Below are positions 1-8,355 of a DNA stretch of 32,371 nt, piece after piece. The stretch is taken from the NCBI RefSeq assembly GCF_002119405.1, contig NZ_MTBG01000033.1:1-32371 (forward strand). Direction: 5' to 3'. This stretch comes from Pseudoruegeria sp. SK021 (GTDB taxonomy: Bacteria > Pseudomonadota > Alphaproteobacteria > Rhodobacterales > Rhodobacteraceae). The first letter of the stretch is position 1. The number at the start of each line of letters is the position of its first letter. The position numbers were made by a program, and so were the translations under genes. The notes below the pieces were generated by a model. The model was given only the letters and a program-made list of their open reading frames with translations, was not told the DNA's origin and did not search any database.

Positions 1-127
1 ATGGGCTGCTGACGCCCGGTGAGGCTTATGATACCCACAATCAACACCTGAAAGTCGCCGCCTGACATGAACCCAATGCTATAGCTTGGATCGGCGGAAA
101 ACTGGTCTAAAATCTAGGACCACCTCT
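1..127 (+). mobile_element. Probable 3' end of an insertion sequence cut by the window edge
   Basis: A short open frame (3-65) ends in TGA. About 40 nt later comes an imperfect palindrome, GGTC-TA...TA-GGACC, at 104-121. A transposase tail followed closely by a terminal repeat is the usual layout of an IS3/IS481-like right end. The other end and any target duplication lie outside the window, so the family is a guess and the right boundary is approximate. From about 128 to 329 I see no gene, RNA or convincing repeat. Confidence 0.35.
3..65 (+). CDS. C-terminal tail of a possible transposase (partial)
   Basis: Only the last 20 residues are visible, beginning G-L-L-T-P-G-E-A-Y and ending in K-V-A-A then TGA. 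The 'LTPxEAY' pattern resembles the end of DDE integrase-core transposases, in which this segment follows the catalytic glutamate. The catalytic residues themselves are upstream of the window, so the assignment rests on this tail and on the palindrome just downstream. It could equally be the end of an unrelated protein. Confidence 0.35.
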   Translation, partial: GLLTPGEAYDTHNQHLKVAA

Positions 128-329
128 CCTGTCCTCGCCGCGCTACAAGGCCGATCTAAGCCAGACTGACATCCAAGAAAGGACGCAGAGGGGTAAAATC
201 ACTTCGTATCAGAGTGTTGCCCAATTTCCAAACTATCAACTGCACATTCCTCTTGACAGGGGGTGTGCATGAAAACCGCCAAAACGTGCAAGCTTATGCC
301 TCATTGGCATTGGCACAAACAAGTGCATG

Positions 330-406
330 TGGTGATCCCGGGACGACTCGAACGCCCAACATCCTGATTAGAAGTCAGGTGCTCTATCCAGTTGAGCTAC
401 GGGACC
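330..406 (-). tRNA. tRNA-Arg (anticodon TCT)
   Basis: On the minus strand the acceptor stem GGTCCCG (complement of 400-406) pairs with CGGGATC (complement of 334-340), with one G-T pair. The anticodon stem CCTGA/TCAGG encloses loop CTTCTAA, giving anticodon TCT. A T arm with GTTCGAGTC is present, and the 3' CCA is encoded (complement of 330-332). The cloverleaf has normal length. It reads AGA codons, which are rare in a high-GC genome. Confidence 0.95.
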
Positions 407-414
407 ACGCCAAA

Positions 415-443
415 ACCGTAACGGGTCTGACGCCGGTTCGCAA
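415..443 (-). promoter_or_regulatory. Candidate promoter of tRNA-Arg
   Basis: Reading the minus strand, TTGCGA (complement of 438-443) is followed by a 17-nt spacer and TACGGT (complement of 415-420), 8 nt before the first base of tRNA-Arg. Spacing and position fit a sigma-70 promoter. An imperfect direct repeat with core GTCTGACGC (418-436 and 440-456) overlaps it. Confidence 0.5.
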
Positions 444-485
444 CGGTCTGACGCGGGGCAATGGCGTGTTTTCAGTGTGATCGGA

Positions 486-1244
486 TCAGCGCAGGAACGT
501 CTCGACCGCCGCTTCGAATTCTCGTGGCTTCTCAGCATGCAACCAATGGTTCGCGCCGGGGATTTTCACAAAACGCGCGTGCGGGAATAGCGCCGTGATG
601 GTCGCGCGATGGTCGGGCAAAACATAGTCTGATTTGCCGCCAGACAGGAACATGGTGGGGTGATCGAATTGGGCACTGATGTTGGGGAAGCCCATGATCT
701 CTGGCATCTCTGCGGCCAGCACCTCTAGGTTCAGCCGCCAGCGCTTGTCGGTCAGATCCAGAGATTGTAACAGGAACGCCCGGATGGCCAATTCTGGGAC
801 TTCGGCACGCAATTGACGGTCGGCATCCATGCGGGTGGATACTGTCGACAGATCAAGGCTCTGCATCGCCTCGATATAGCGCATTTGCGTGTGAGCATAT
901 TGGACGGGCGCGATGTCGGCAACGATCAGGCGCGGCACAAGGTCAGGCCGGGTCAGCGCCAAAACCATCGCCGCCTTGCCACCCATGGAATGGCCCAAAA
1001 CATCGGCGCGGCCGCCATGGGCGTCGATCACCTGTGCCAGATCATCGGCGAGGTCGGGGTAGCTGTTGCTGTCGGCCCAGAAACTTGCGCCATGATTGCG
1101 CAGGTCTACGGTGATGATCTGACGCTGTGCGGAAAGGTTTTTGGCGATCACGCCCCAATTTCGGGCCGAGCCAAACAGGCCGTGGACGATCAGCAGCGGA
1201 TCAGTTTGCGGCACCGGATCGCCATGAAGGGTTGTTGCAAGCAC
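486..1244 (-). CDS. Alpha/beta hydrolase, YbfF-like esterase
   Basis: A 252-aa cytoplasmic alpha/beta-hydrolase-fold protein. The oxyanion-hole HG motif is at residues 21-22 (VHGLFGS). The nucleophile elbow G-H-S-M-G-G puts the serine at 86. An acid residue lies in 'ADIAPV' (Asp110), the position used by E. coli YbfF, and the histidine is in GANHWLH (His233). All parts of a Ser-Asp-His triad are therefore present. The start is GTG, preceded by GGAG about 7 nt upstream, and no in-frame ATG lies nearby. The family hydrolyses short acyl esters or acyl-CoA thioesters; the substrate here is unknown. It stands alone, divergent from the hypothetical gene at 1381. Confidence 0.85.
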   Translation of the reverse strand: MLATTLHGDPVPQTDPLLIVHGLFGSARNWGVIAKNLSAQRQIITVDLRNHGASFWADSNSYPDLADDLAQVIDAHGGRADVLGHSMGGKAAMVLALTRPDLVPRLIVADIAPVQYAHTQMRYIEAMQSLDLSTVSTRMDADRQLRAEVPELAIRAFLLQSLDLTDKRWRLNLEVLAAEMPEIMGFPNISAQFDHPTMFLSGGKSDYVLPDHRATITALFPHARFVKIPGANHWLHAEKPREFEAAVETFLR

Positions 1245-1380
1245 GTGCTGTCTCCGTTCGGGGTCTCGCGACCTTATCGGGGCGGTCTTGTCGCGATGTC
1301 AAGGCACGGGTGCGATGACGGCTACGGCTGGCCTCGGGCCGGGCGCTATGGCACGATCCTTGTGGAACGAGGAGGCTGGA

Positions 1381-1773
1381 ATGGTACAGGATGCACACGC
1401 CGATGAGGTCGCAAAGCGCAACAGCGCCTTGTCAAAACTGCTAGGGCGACAATTGGATGTACCGGGACAGACATTGTCCCGCGTCACTTCCAATGCGGGC
1501 CGTTCACTGCCGCGCGGGCTGCGCCGTGATGCGCAGGACCTGATTGAGGCAGAACAGCTTGCGGCGCATCCAAAGCTGCGCGTGCAGGTGGATCCCAGAC
1601 GGCTGCGGCAGGCGGATCGGCGGTTGCGGGCCCATGCCCGCACGCTGGATCCGGCCGAAGCGCGCAAAGGCCGCTTGCTTCAGCTTCTGGGAGGGATCGC
1701 GTTCAATCTGTTGATTCTGGCCGCGCTGGTGATCGGGTTTCTAGCGTGGCGTGGGCTGATCGGCCCGGGGTGA
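1381..1773 (+). CDS. Small hypothetical protein with a C-terminal membrane anchor
   Basis: A 130-aa protein that I do not recognise. Residues 1-100 are hydrophilic and rich in Arg, Ala and Leu, probably helical. Residues about 103-123 (LLGGIAFNLLILAALVIGFLA) form one transmembrane helix, followed by a short WRGLIGPG tail, so the bulk is probably cytoplasmic and tail-anchored. I chose the ATG at 1381 because GAGGAGG lies about 6 nt before it; the frame stays open upstream to 1288 without a comparable ribosome site. A hairpin terminator follows the stop directly. It converges on glyA, and its role is unknown. Confidence 0.7.
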   Translation: MVQDAHADEVAKRNSALSKLLGRQLDVPGQTLSRVTSNAGRSLPRGLRRDAQDLIEAEQLAAHPKLRVQVDPRRLRQADRRLRAHARTLDPAEARKGRLLQLLGGIAFNLLILAALVIGFLAWRGLIGPG

Positions 1774-1800
1774 GGGCCCCCTCGGAAGGGGGCCGTCTTT
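1774..1800 (+). terminator. Rho-independent terminator after the hypothetical gene
   Basis: An 8-bp perfect stem, GGCCCCCT (1775-1782) with AGGGGGCC (1787-1794) and loop CGGA, is followed by GTCTTT. It begins right after the TGA at 1771-1773 and lies between two convergent genes. It may also block read-through from glyA, although the T-rich side faces the plus direction. Confidence 0.75.
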
Positions 1801-1813
1801 CGCATCGGTCGCC

Positions 1814-3109
1814 TTACAGGCCGGGGTAGATCGGGAACTTTGCGCAGAGGTCCAGAACGCCGGCCTTGACCCGCTGCTCGACCTCGGCATTGCCCGCCTC
1901 ACCGTTGGCTGCCAGTCCGTCAACCACTTCGACAATCCAATCGGCGATTTGACGGAATTCCGCTTCGCCAAAGCCACGGGTCGTTCCCGCCGGCGAACCG
2001 AGCCGGATACCCGAGGTCACAGTGGGTTTTTCGGTGTCGAACGGAATGCCGTTCTTGTTGCAAGTGATGTGCGCCCGGCCAAGCGCGGCTTCCGTGGCAT
2101 TGCCTTTAACGCCTTTGGGTCGCAGATCAACCAGCAGCAAATGCGTGTCCGTACCACTGGTGACGGTGCCAAGGCCGCCTTTGATCAGCTGATCCGACAA
2201 GGCCTGTGCGTTCTTGATCACCTGCGCGATGTAGTCGGTGAATTCTGGGCGAAGGGCCTCGCCAAAGGCGACGGCTTTGCCGGCGATGACATGCATCAGC
2301 GGACCGCCTTGAATGCCGGGGAAGATCGCAGAGTTGAACTTCTTGGCCAAGGCTTCGTCATTGGTCAAGATCATGCCGCCGCGCGGACCGCGCAGGGTCT
2401 TGTGCGTCGTGGTGGTGGCGACATGTGCGTGCGGGAACGGCGAGGGGTAGGCCCCGGTGGCGACCAGACCTGCGAAATGCGCCATGTCGACCATCAGATA
2501 GGCGCCGACCGTATCGGCAATCTCGCGCATTTTTGCGAAATCGATGATCCGGGGAATGGCCGAGCCACCGGCGATGATCATTTTGGGCTTATGTTCTGCG
2601 GTCAGCTCTGCGATTTGGTCGTAGTCAATTTCCAGATCCTGCTTGCGCACACCGTATTGAATGGCGTTGAACCATTTGCCCGACTGGTTCGGACGCGCGC
2701 CGTGGGTCAGGTGCCCGCCAGCATCAAGGCTCATGCCCAGAATGGTGTCACCAGGTTGCAAGAGGGCCTGAAACACACCTTGGTTGGCTTGGCTGCCCGA
2801 GTTCGGCTGTACGTTGGCAAAGCTGCAATCAAACAGCTCGCAAGCGCGTTCAATGGCCAGATTTTCAGCGATATCGACATATTGGCAGCCACCGTAATAG
2901 CGCCGTCCGGGATAGCCTTCAGCGTATTTGTTGGTCATGACCGAGCCTTGCGCCTGCAGCACGGCAAGGCTGACAATGTTCTCGCTGGCGATCAGTTCGA
3001 TCTCGTCGCGTTGACGGCCCAGTTCTTGGGTGATGGCGCCGAACAGGGCGGGATCGCGATCGGTCAGGCTTTCGGTGAAAAAGCCGGTGTCACGGTGGGG
3101 TGCGTTCAT
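1814..3109 (-). CDS. glyA: Serine hydroxymethyltransferase
   Basis: A 431-aa PLP enzyme that interconverts serine and glycine using tetrahydrofolate, the main source of one-carbon units. The family signature is intact: LIASEN (39-44), [14 protein letters not shown] (61-74), the cofactor-site DMAHFAGL (208-215), and [14 protein letters not shown] with the Schiff-base lysine at 237. Length matches the usual ~420-435 aa. The frame extends upstream to 3184, but the added residues are unlike any SHMT N-terminus. I therefore take the ATG at 3109, which precedes [11 protein letters not shown] and has a GA-rich stretch just upstream. It is monocistronic. About 220 nt separate it from the divergent nadK; I saw no riboswitch fold there that I could support. 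Confidence 0.97.
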   Translation of the reverse strand: MNAPHRDTGFFTESLTDRDPALFGAITQELGRQRDEIELIASENIVSLAVLQAQGSVMTNKYAEGYPGRRYYGGCQYVDIAENLAIERACELFDCSFANVQPNSGSQANQGVFQALLQPGDTILGMSLDAGGHLTHGARPNQSGKWFNAIQYGVRKQDLEIDYDQIAELTAEHKPKMIIAGGSAIPRIIDFAKMREIADTVGAYLMVDMAHFAGLVATGAYPSPFPHAHVATTTTHKTLRGPRGGMILTNDEALAKKFNSAIFPGIQGGPLMHVIAGKAVAFGEALRPEFTDYIAQVIKNAQALSDQLIKGGLGTVTSGTDTHLLLVDLRPKGVKGNATEAALGRAHITCNKNGIPFDTEKPTVTSGIRLGSPAGTTRGFGEAEFRQIADWIVEVVDGLAANGEAGNAEVEQRVKAGVLDLCAKFPIYPGL

Positions 3110-3333
3110 CTTGTGTTTCCCTCTCTCTCGGGGCCAGAGCCGCACGGGACATCGATACAGGAGGGACCCGCTTGGCGATGCCACGCTCTTTAGTGCAGCG
3201 AGCGGCCCAAAAAAAGCCCTGAAACGGGTGCATGGTGGGCAAAAGGATCGCAGGGGGAAGTTTCTAAGGGTTGAGTTTCCGGATGCGTCACGCGATGACT
3301 AGGTCAACGTACCAAAAAAACAGGGAAAAAATC

Positions 3334-4101
3334 GTGGTCGTTCGGACAAAGATAGCCTTTCTGGCCAGCGATGCGCCGATTGCCCAAAGTGCCCTGCGGG
3401 AATTGGCGTCTGTGTACGGAAATGTTCCCATTGAGTCGGCGGATACGATTGTGGCGTTGGGGGGCGATGGATTCATGTTGTCTACCCTGCATGCGACGCA
3501 ATCCTTGTCCGCGCCGGTCTATGGCATGAATCGCGGGACCGTTGGGTTTTTGATGAATGACTTTTCCGTGGCCGATCTGCCCGAGCGGTTGGGCCGTGCC
3601 CAGGAAGAGGTCATCAATCCGCTGTCGATGCAGGCAGGCACCGCCGACGGTCGTGTCCATAGCGCGCTGGCGATCAACGAGGTCTCGTTGCTTCGGGCCG
3701 GGCCACAGGCCGCGAAACTGCGCATCAGCATCGATGGGCGTGAGCGGTTGAATGAATTGGTCTGCGATGGGGCGCTGGTCAGCACGCCGGCCGGGTCAAC
3801 CGCCTATAACTATTCGGCGCATGGGCCGATCCTGCCGATTGGGTCGGGGGTTCTGGCCCTGACTGCGATGGCCGCGTTCCGGCCACGGCGTTGGCAGGGG
3901 GCGTTGCTGCCCAAGACGGCGCGGGTGCGGTTTGACGTTCTGGAAGCAAGCCGCCGTCCGGTCATGGCCGATGCTGACAGTCGCTCGGTCGATAACGTGC
4001 TCTGGGTCGAAATCGTCAGCGAACCCAAAGTCTCGCACCGGATCCTGTTTGATCAGGGCCACGGTCTGGAAGAACGTCTGCTGAACGAACAGTTCGCTTA
4101 A
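3334..4101 (+). CDS. nadK: NAD kinase
   Basis: A 255-aa cytosolic kinase that phosphorylates NAD to NADP. The GGDG motif is at 43-46 (ALGGDGF), the NE pair at 115-116 (AINEVSL), and the conserved TPAGSTAY is at 151-158. The frame is open from 3271, but the GTG at 3334, about 8 nt after AGGGA, gives the family-typical short N-terminus (VVVRTKIAFLASD). An ATG at 3295 is an alternative. It lies divergent to glyA and convergent with maeB, whose malic enzyme half uses the NADP this protein makes. Confidence 0.93.
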   Translation: MVVRTKIAFLASDAPIAQSALRELASVYGNVPIESADTIVALGGDGFMLSTLHATQSLSAPVYGMNRGTVGFLMNDFSVADLPERLGRAQEEVINPLSMQAGTADGRVHSALAINEVSLLRAGPQAAKLRISIDGRERLNELVCDGALVSTPAGSTAYNYSAHGPILPIGSGVLALTAMAAFRPRRWQGALLPKTARVRFDVLEASRRPVMADADSRSVDNVLWVEIVSEPKVSHRILFDQGHGLEERLLNEQFA

Positions 4102-4105
4102 GGAT

Positions 4106-4139
4106 TGCGGCCCGCGCCCCGGATCGGGCGCAGGCCGCA
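4106..4139. terminator. Long hairpin between convergent nadK and maeB
   Basis: TGCGGCC (4106-4112) pairs with GGCCGCA (4133-4139). Inside it GCGCCC (4114-4119) pairs with GGGCGC (4126-4131), leaving a single C/A mismatch and a 6-nt loop. This is a 13-bp GC-rich stem placed exactly between two converging stop codons. There is no U-run on either side, so it is a structural or bidirectional terminator rather than a textbook intrinsic one. Confidence 0.55.
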
Positions 4140-4153
4140 GCACCGCGTCGGGT

Positions 4154-6433
4154 CTAGCCGTAGAACGACACCGGTGTGCCGGCGATGGCCGCCACGTTGA
4201 GCAGACCGCGCGGGGTGATCGACGGTGTGACGATATGGGCCTGGTTGCCCATGCCCATCAGAATCGGCCCAACTTCCAGTCCACCGGCTTTGGCTTTCAG
4301 GATGTTGCGCACACCAGAGGCCGTTTCGGTGGTGGCGAAGACCAAGGCGTTCGCCGCACCCTCGAACCGGGAATTCTGGAACACCCGTTCACGCAACACG
4401 CTGTTCATGGCTGTGTCGACGTTCATTTCGCCTTCGTAGAGAAAATCACGCGGCTTGCCATCGAGGATCGCCAGTGCGCCGCGCATCACATCGGCGGCAC
4501 GGGTGGTCAGGTTGCCGAACTCACTGCCTGAGCACAGAGCGATTTTCGGAACCACCCCGAACCGGCGCATGTGCCGGGCGCAGCCAATTACGGTTTGGGC
4601 GATTTGCTCAGATGTAGGTTCGGCGTTGATGTGGGTGTCGGCCACAAACAGCGGGCCATCCTCGAGAATCATCAACGACAGCGCGCCAATCGGTGCCAGC
4701 TTTTCGGTGCCGAGGATTTGGGTGACGTAGTTCAGGTGCCACAGATATTGCCCGAATGTGCCGCAAATCAGGCTGTCGGCTTCGCCGCGCTTGACCATGA
4801 CCGCCCCGATAGCGGTGGTGTTGGTCCGCATCACGGCACGGGCCAGATCAGGGGTCACGCCGCGCCGTTCCATGATCTCCAGATAGGTGCTCCAGTAATC
4901 GCGATAGCGGGGGTCGTTCTCGGGATTGACCACGCCGAAATCGATTTCGGGCTTGATCTTGAGGCCGGCTTTTTCGCAGCGCATGGCGATCACATCGGGC
5001 CGTCCGATCAGGATCGGAGTCTCGGTGGTTTCTTCGATGATGGCGTTGGCGGCGCGCAGCACCCGCTCATCTTCGCCCTCGGCCAGAACGATGCGACGCC
5101 CTTCGGTGGCCGCTGCGGCAAAGACCGGGCGCATGATCATCGCGGATTTGAAGACCGAACCGTCCAGCTTGGCCTTGTAGGCGGCGACGTCCTCCAGCGG
5201 TTTCTTGGCGACGCCGCTTTTCATCGCGGCAAGCGCAACCGCGGTGGCAACAACGCCCATGAGGCGCGGATCGAAGGGTTTCGGGATCAGGTAATCCGCG
5301 CCAAAGCTCAGCCGTTCGCCCTGATAGGCGGCCGCGGCCTCGGCGCTGGTGGTGGCGCGGGCGAGGGCGGCAATGCCTTCAACGCAGGCCACCTCCATCT
5401 CGTCGTTGATTTCGGTCGCCCCCACATCCAGCGCGCCACGGAAAATGAACGGGAAGCACAGGACGTTGTTGACCTGATTGGGGAAGTCCGAGCGCCCGGT
5501 TGCGATCAAGGCATTGGGCTTCACCGCCCGGGCCAGATCGGGCATGATTTCCGGGGTTGGGTTGGCCAAGGCAAAGATGATCGGCGTATCGACCATTTTC
5601 GCGACCATGGCTTGGGTCAGGACGCGCGGCCCCGACAGGCCAAGAAACAGATCGGCGTTTTCAATTACCTGATCCAGCGTACGCAAGTCGGACTTCTGCG
5701 CAAAAGCCGCCTTTTGCGGCGTCATCTCTTCGGTACGGCCCTCATAGACCAATCCGGCAATGTCACAGAGCCAGATATTCTCGCGCTTCACCCCAAGTTT
5801 GATCAGCATGTTCAGACAGGCAATGCCTGCTGCACCGCCACCGGTTGAGACAACCTTGATGTCTTCAAAGGCCTTGCCTGCCACGTGCAGCGCGTTGGTG
5901 GCCGCCGCGCCGACGACAATCGCCGTGCCGTGCTGGTCGTCGTGAAAGACCGGGATATTCATCCGCTTGCGGCAAATCTCTTCGATGATGAAGCAGTCGG
6001 GCGCCTTGATGTCTTCAAGGTTGATTGCGCCAAAGGTCGGCTCCAGCGCGCAGACGATATCGGCCATGCGTTCAGGGTCAGAGGCGTCCAATTCAATATC
6101 AAAGCAGTCGATATTGGCGAATTTCTTGAACAGGACCGCTTTGCCTTCCATCACCGGCTTTGACGCCAGCGCGCCAATATTGCCCAATCCCAGCACCGCC
6201 GTACCATTGCTGACCACGGCCACGAGGTTGCCGCGAATGGTGTATCGACTGGCCGCTTCGGGATCGGCCTTAATCTCAAGACAGGCTTCAGCCACGCCGG
6301 GCGAATAAGCCCGGGCCAGATCGCGTCCATTTGCCATTGGCTTGGTCGCTCTGATCTCAAGTTTTCCGGGCTTGGGAAATTCATGATAAAAGAGCGCTTC
6401 TTGGCGCAGGCTGTCGCTGGTGTCTTCCGACAT
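4154..6433 (-). CDS. maeB: NADP-dependent malic enzyme with C-terminal phosphotransacetylase domain
   Basis: A 759-aa two-domain protein that decarboxylates malate to pyruvate with NADP+ reduction. The N-terminal malic-enzyme half (about 1-425) shows Tyr43 in [13 protein letters not shown], the catalytic Lys98 in [12 protein letters not shown], the metal ligands Glu140/Asp141 in NLEDIKAP and Asp166 in [10 protein letters not shown], and a nucleotide-binding stretch [10 protein letters not shown]. From about residue 430 onward it resembles phosphate acetyltransferase; in MaeB enzymes this half is regulatory, binding acetyl-CoA. The size matches E. coli MaeB. The frame is open to 6649, but the ATG at 6433 follows GGAGG at good spacing and begins the conserved region. 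It is divergent from the salvage operon. Confidence 0.95.
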   Translation of the reverse strand: MSEDTSDSLRQEALFYHEFPKPGKLEIRATKPMANGRDLARAYSPGVAEACLEIKADPEAASRYTIRGNLVAVVSNGTAVLGLGNIGALASKPVMEGKAVLFKKFANIDCFDIELDASDPERMADIVCALEPTFGAINLEDIKAPDCFIIEEICRKRMNIPVFHDDQHGTAIVVGAAATNALHVAGKAFEDIKVVSTGGGAAGIACLNMLIKLGVKRENIWLCDIAGLVYEGRTEEMTPQKAAFAQKSDLRTLDQVIENADLFLGLSGPRVLTQAMVAKMVDTPIIFALANPTPEIMPDLARAVKPNALIATGRSDFPNQVNNVLCFPFIFRGALDVGATEINDEMEVACVEGIAALARATTSAEAAAAYQGERLSFGADYLIPKPFDPRLMGVVATAVALAAMKSGVAKKPLEDVAAYKAKLDGSVFKSAMIMRPVFAAAATEGRRIVLAEGEDERVLRAANAIIEETTETPILIGRPDVIAMRCEKAGLKIKPEIDFGVVNPENDPRYRDYWSTYLEIMERRGVTPDLARAVMRTNTTAIGAVMVKRGEADSLICGTFGQYLWHLNYVTQILGTEKLAPIGALSLMILEDGPLFVADTHINAEPTSEQIAQTVIGCARHMRRFGVVPKIALCSGSEFGNLTTRAADVMRGALAILDGKPRDFLYEGEMNVDTAMNSVLRERVFQNSRFEGAANALVFATTETASGVRNILKAKAGGLEVGPILMGMGNQAHIVTPSITPRGLLNVAAIAGTPVSFYG

Positions 6434-6542
6434 GGGGATCCTCCGGTACGTTTTGTTCGGACTTATTAAAAGCCGGTCGCGATGACCATAGACCAGTTGC
6501 CCGGGATGCGGGATGATGGATTCGCATCGATTGCTGCTTTTT

Positions 6543-6581
6543 CCCGAACCCGGTGCTCGGCTCTTGCAAAGCGGGGTCGGG
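6543..6581. promoter_or_regulatory. Inverted repeat in the maeB-cdd divergent region
   Basis: CCCGAACCCG (6543-6552) and CGGGGTCGGG (6572-6581) are complementary at 9 of 10 positions with a 19-nt spacer, 42 nt before cdd. It could be an operator for the salvage operon or a leader hairpin. I cannot tie it to a known regulator. Confidence 0.25.
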
Positions 6582-6623
6582 CGCATCACTCTGGGACCAA
6601 TTTGATGGGCGCAGGGGGCCGAA

Positions 6624-7046
6624 ATGGATCTTATGACAGCAGCACGCAAGGTTCGTGACCACGCCTACGCCCCATATTCCGGGTTCAAGGTGGGCGCATC
6701 ATTGCGTAGCCGCGATGGGCAGGTCTTTGCGGGCTGCAACGTCGAGAACGCCGCCTATCCAGAAGGCACTTGCGCTGAAGCTGGAGCGATTGGCGCCATG
6801 ATTGCGGGCGGGGCGACCGAAATTGCCGAAATGCTGATTATCGCAGATTGCCCGCGTCCGGTGCCGCCTTGCGGTGGGTGCCGTCAGAAGCTGTCCGAAT
6901 TTGCCGGGCCGGATGTGGTCGTCACTCTTGCCACCCTGTCGGGCGAGACGCAGGTGACAACGGTGGGGGCCTTGTTGCCCGGCGCATTTCAGACCGGCGA
7001 CATGGGCGCGGTGCCCGTGCCGGTGGCGGTGGCGGCGCAGGACTAG
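6624..7046 (+). CDS. cdd: Cytidine deaminase
   Basis: A 140-aa enzyme that deaminates cytidine and deoxycytidine to the uracil nucleosides. It has the compact, tetrameric class layout: NVENAAYPEGTCAE carries zinc ligand Cys50 and catalytic Glu52, and PPCGGCRQ supplies Cys83 and Cys86. Residues 15-25 (YAPYSGFKVGA) are the conserved N-terminal substrate-binding strand. The ATG at 6624 follows an AGGGGG ribosome site. It is first in a six-gene run; deoA begins 4 nt after its stop. Its uridine and deoxyuridine products feed the phosphorylase encoded next. Confidence 0.95.
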   Translation: MDLMTAARKVRDHAYAPYSGFKVGASLRSRDGQVFAGCNVENAAYPEGTCAEAGAIGAMIAGGATEIAEMLIIADCPRPVPPCGGCRQKLSEFAGPDVVVTLATLSGETQVTTVGALLPGAFQTGDMGAVPVPVAVAAQD

Positions 7047-7050
7047 TCCC

Positions 7051-8355
7051 TTGGACGCGCGCACTGTTCTGGCCCATCTCCGCGAGGGGATCCCCTTGAC
7101 CGAAGCGCAGCTGCATTGGTTCGCCCGAGGGCTGGCCACGGGCGAGGTCAGCCATGTGCAGGGCGCGGCCTTTGCCATGGGGGTCTGTAAAGGCGGCATG
7201 AGCGCGGCAGAAATTGTGGCGTTGACCCGGGCGATGCGCGACAGCGGAGATGTGCTGCATTGGGATTTGCCGGGGCCGGTGGTGGACAAGCATTCTACCG
7301 GTGGCTTGGGCGATGCGACCAGCTTGATCGTTGCGCCAATCGCGGCTGCGCTAGGGGCATTCGTGCCGATGTTGTCGGGCCGGGGTCTTGGCCACACCGG
7401 CGGCACCTTGGACAAGTTAGAGGCAATCCCGGGCGTCTGCACTGATGTGGACGAAGCGCGGCTGCGGGCCATTGTCGGGCAGGTCGGATGTGCCATTGTC
7501 GGAGCAACCACCGAAATCGCGCCCGCTGACCGCATTTTGTACAGCCTGCGGGATCAAACCTCGACGGTGGAAAGCCGCGCTTTGATCACCGCCTCGATCC
7601 TGTCCAAAAAACTGGCTTCGGGGGCGCAGGCGCTAGTGCTGGATGTCAAAGGCGGCAGTGGCGCGTTCATGAAAACCCGGGCAGAGGCCTCGGCCTTGGC
7701 GGAATCCCTTGTGTCGACCGCCAAGGCTGCGGGCTGCGCCACACGTGCGTTGATCACTGACATGAACCAGCCGCTGGCCCGGTCAATCGGCAATGCGGTC
7801 GAGATCGCCGCGGTGGTGCAGGTCTTGCGCGATCCCCGGCCCGAAAGCCGCCTGTGCCGATTGTCCTTGGCTTTGGTGGGTGAGATGCTGGCCTTGGCGG
7901 GCCTATACCCAACCGCAGCGGCGGGTGGCCGGGCCGCGCTTGACGTGCTTCAGTCCGGGGCCGCGGCCGAGCGGTTCGCGGCGATGGTTCATGCCTTGGG
8001 TGGGCCGAGTGACGTGGTGTCCGACCCGGAACGGTACCTGCCGTCCGCACCGGTGATCTGCGATGTGCCCGCGCTGTCAGCCGGCCATATTTCCGGGATC
8101 GACGGCGAGGCGTTGGGGCAGGTGGTGTTGGAATTGGGCGGCGGCAGGCTCCGCCCTGAGGATGTGCCGGATCCGCGTGTTGGCCTGACCGATGTGCTGG
8201 CCTTGGGGGATGCGGTGGTGACGACGCAGCCCTTGGCCCGGCTTCATGCGGCCGACGCGGCCTCAGCGGAACGGGCGATCCCTGTGGTTCAAGCGGCGTT
8301 TCAAATCGGGGCGGCCACCAAGCCGCCACCGCTTATTCATGGACGGGTGGGCTGA
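7051..8355 (+). CDS. deoA: Thymidine/pyrimidine-nucleoside phosphorylase
   Basis: A 434-aa enzyme that splits thymidine or deoxyuridine with phosphate into base and deoxyribose-1-phosphate. The family signature is intact: KHSTGGLGD (80-88) binds phosphate, and SGRGLGHTGGTLDKLE (109-124) is the phosphorylase signature. Length is typical (~430-440 aa). The start is TTG at 7051, since no ATG or GTG precedes the conserved N-terminal helices; a weak GCAGGA lies upstream. Its TGA overlaps the ATG of deoB by one base (TGATG), which suggests translational coupling. Confidence 0.94.
   Translation: MDARTVLAHLREGIPLTEAQLHWFARGLATGEVSHVQGAAFAMGVCKGGMSAAEIVALTRAMRDSGDVLHWDLPGPVVDKHSTGGLGDATSLIVAPIAAALGAFVPMLSGRGLGHTGGTLDKLEAIPGVCTDVDEARLRAIVGQVGCAIVGATTEIAPADRILYSLRDQTSTVESRALITASILSKKLASGAQALVLDVKGGSGAFMKTRAEASALAESLVSTAKAAGCATRALITDMNQPLARSIGNAVEIAAVVQVLRDPRPESRLCRLSLALVGEMLALAGLYPTAAAGGRAALDVLQSGAAAERFAAMVHALGGPSDVVSDPERYLPSAPVICDVPALSAGHISGIDGEALGQVVLELGGGRLRPEDVPDPRVGLTDVLALGDAVVTTQPLARLHAADAASAERAIPVVQAAFQIGAATKPPPLIHGRVG

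Noticed and set aside
214-480. 88-aa plus-strand ORF
   Set aside because: It reads straight through the complement of tRNA-Arg; its TRTPNILIRSQVLYPVELRD segment is the well-known false translation of a tRNA.
1949-3193. 414-aa plus-strand ORF
   Set aside because: Antisense to glyA, whose motifs are complete; long shadow frames are expected in high-GC DNA.
3110-3333. Possible riboswitch or attenuator in the glyA leader
   Set aside because: I looked for glycine, SAM, SAH or THF riboswitch features and a terminator hairpin. A T7 run is present on the glyA strand but without a convincing stem.
4571-5848. 425-aa plus-strand ORF
   Set aside because: Antisense to maeB, with the low-complexity Gly/Arg/His composition of shadow frames.
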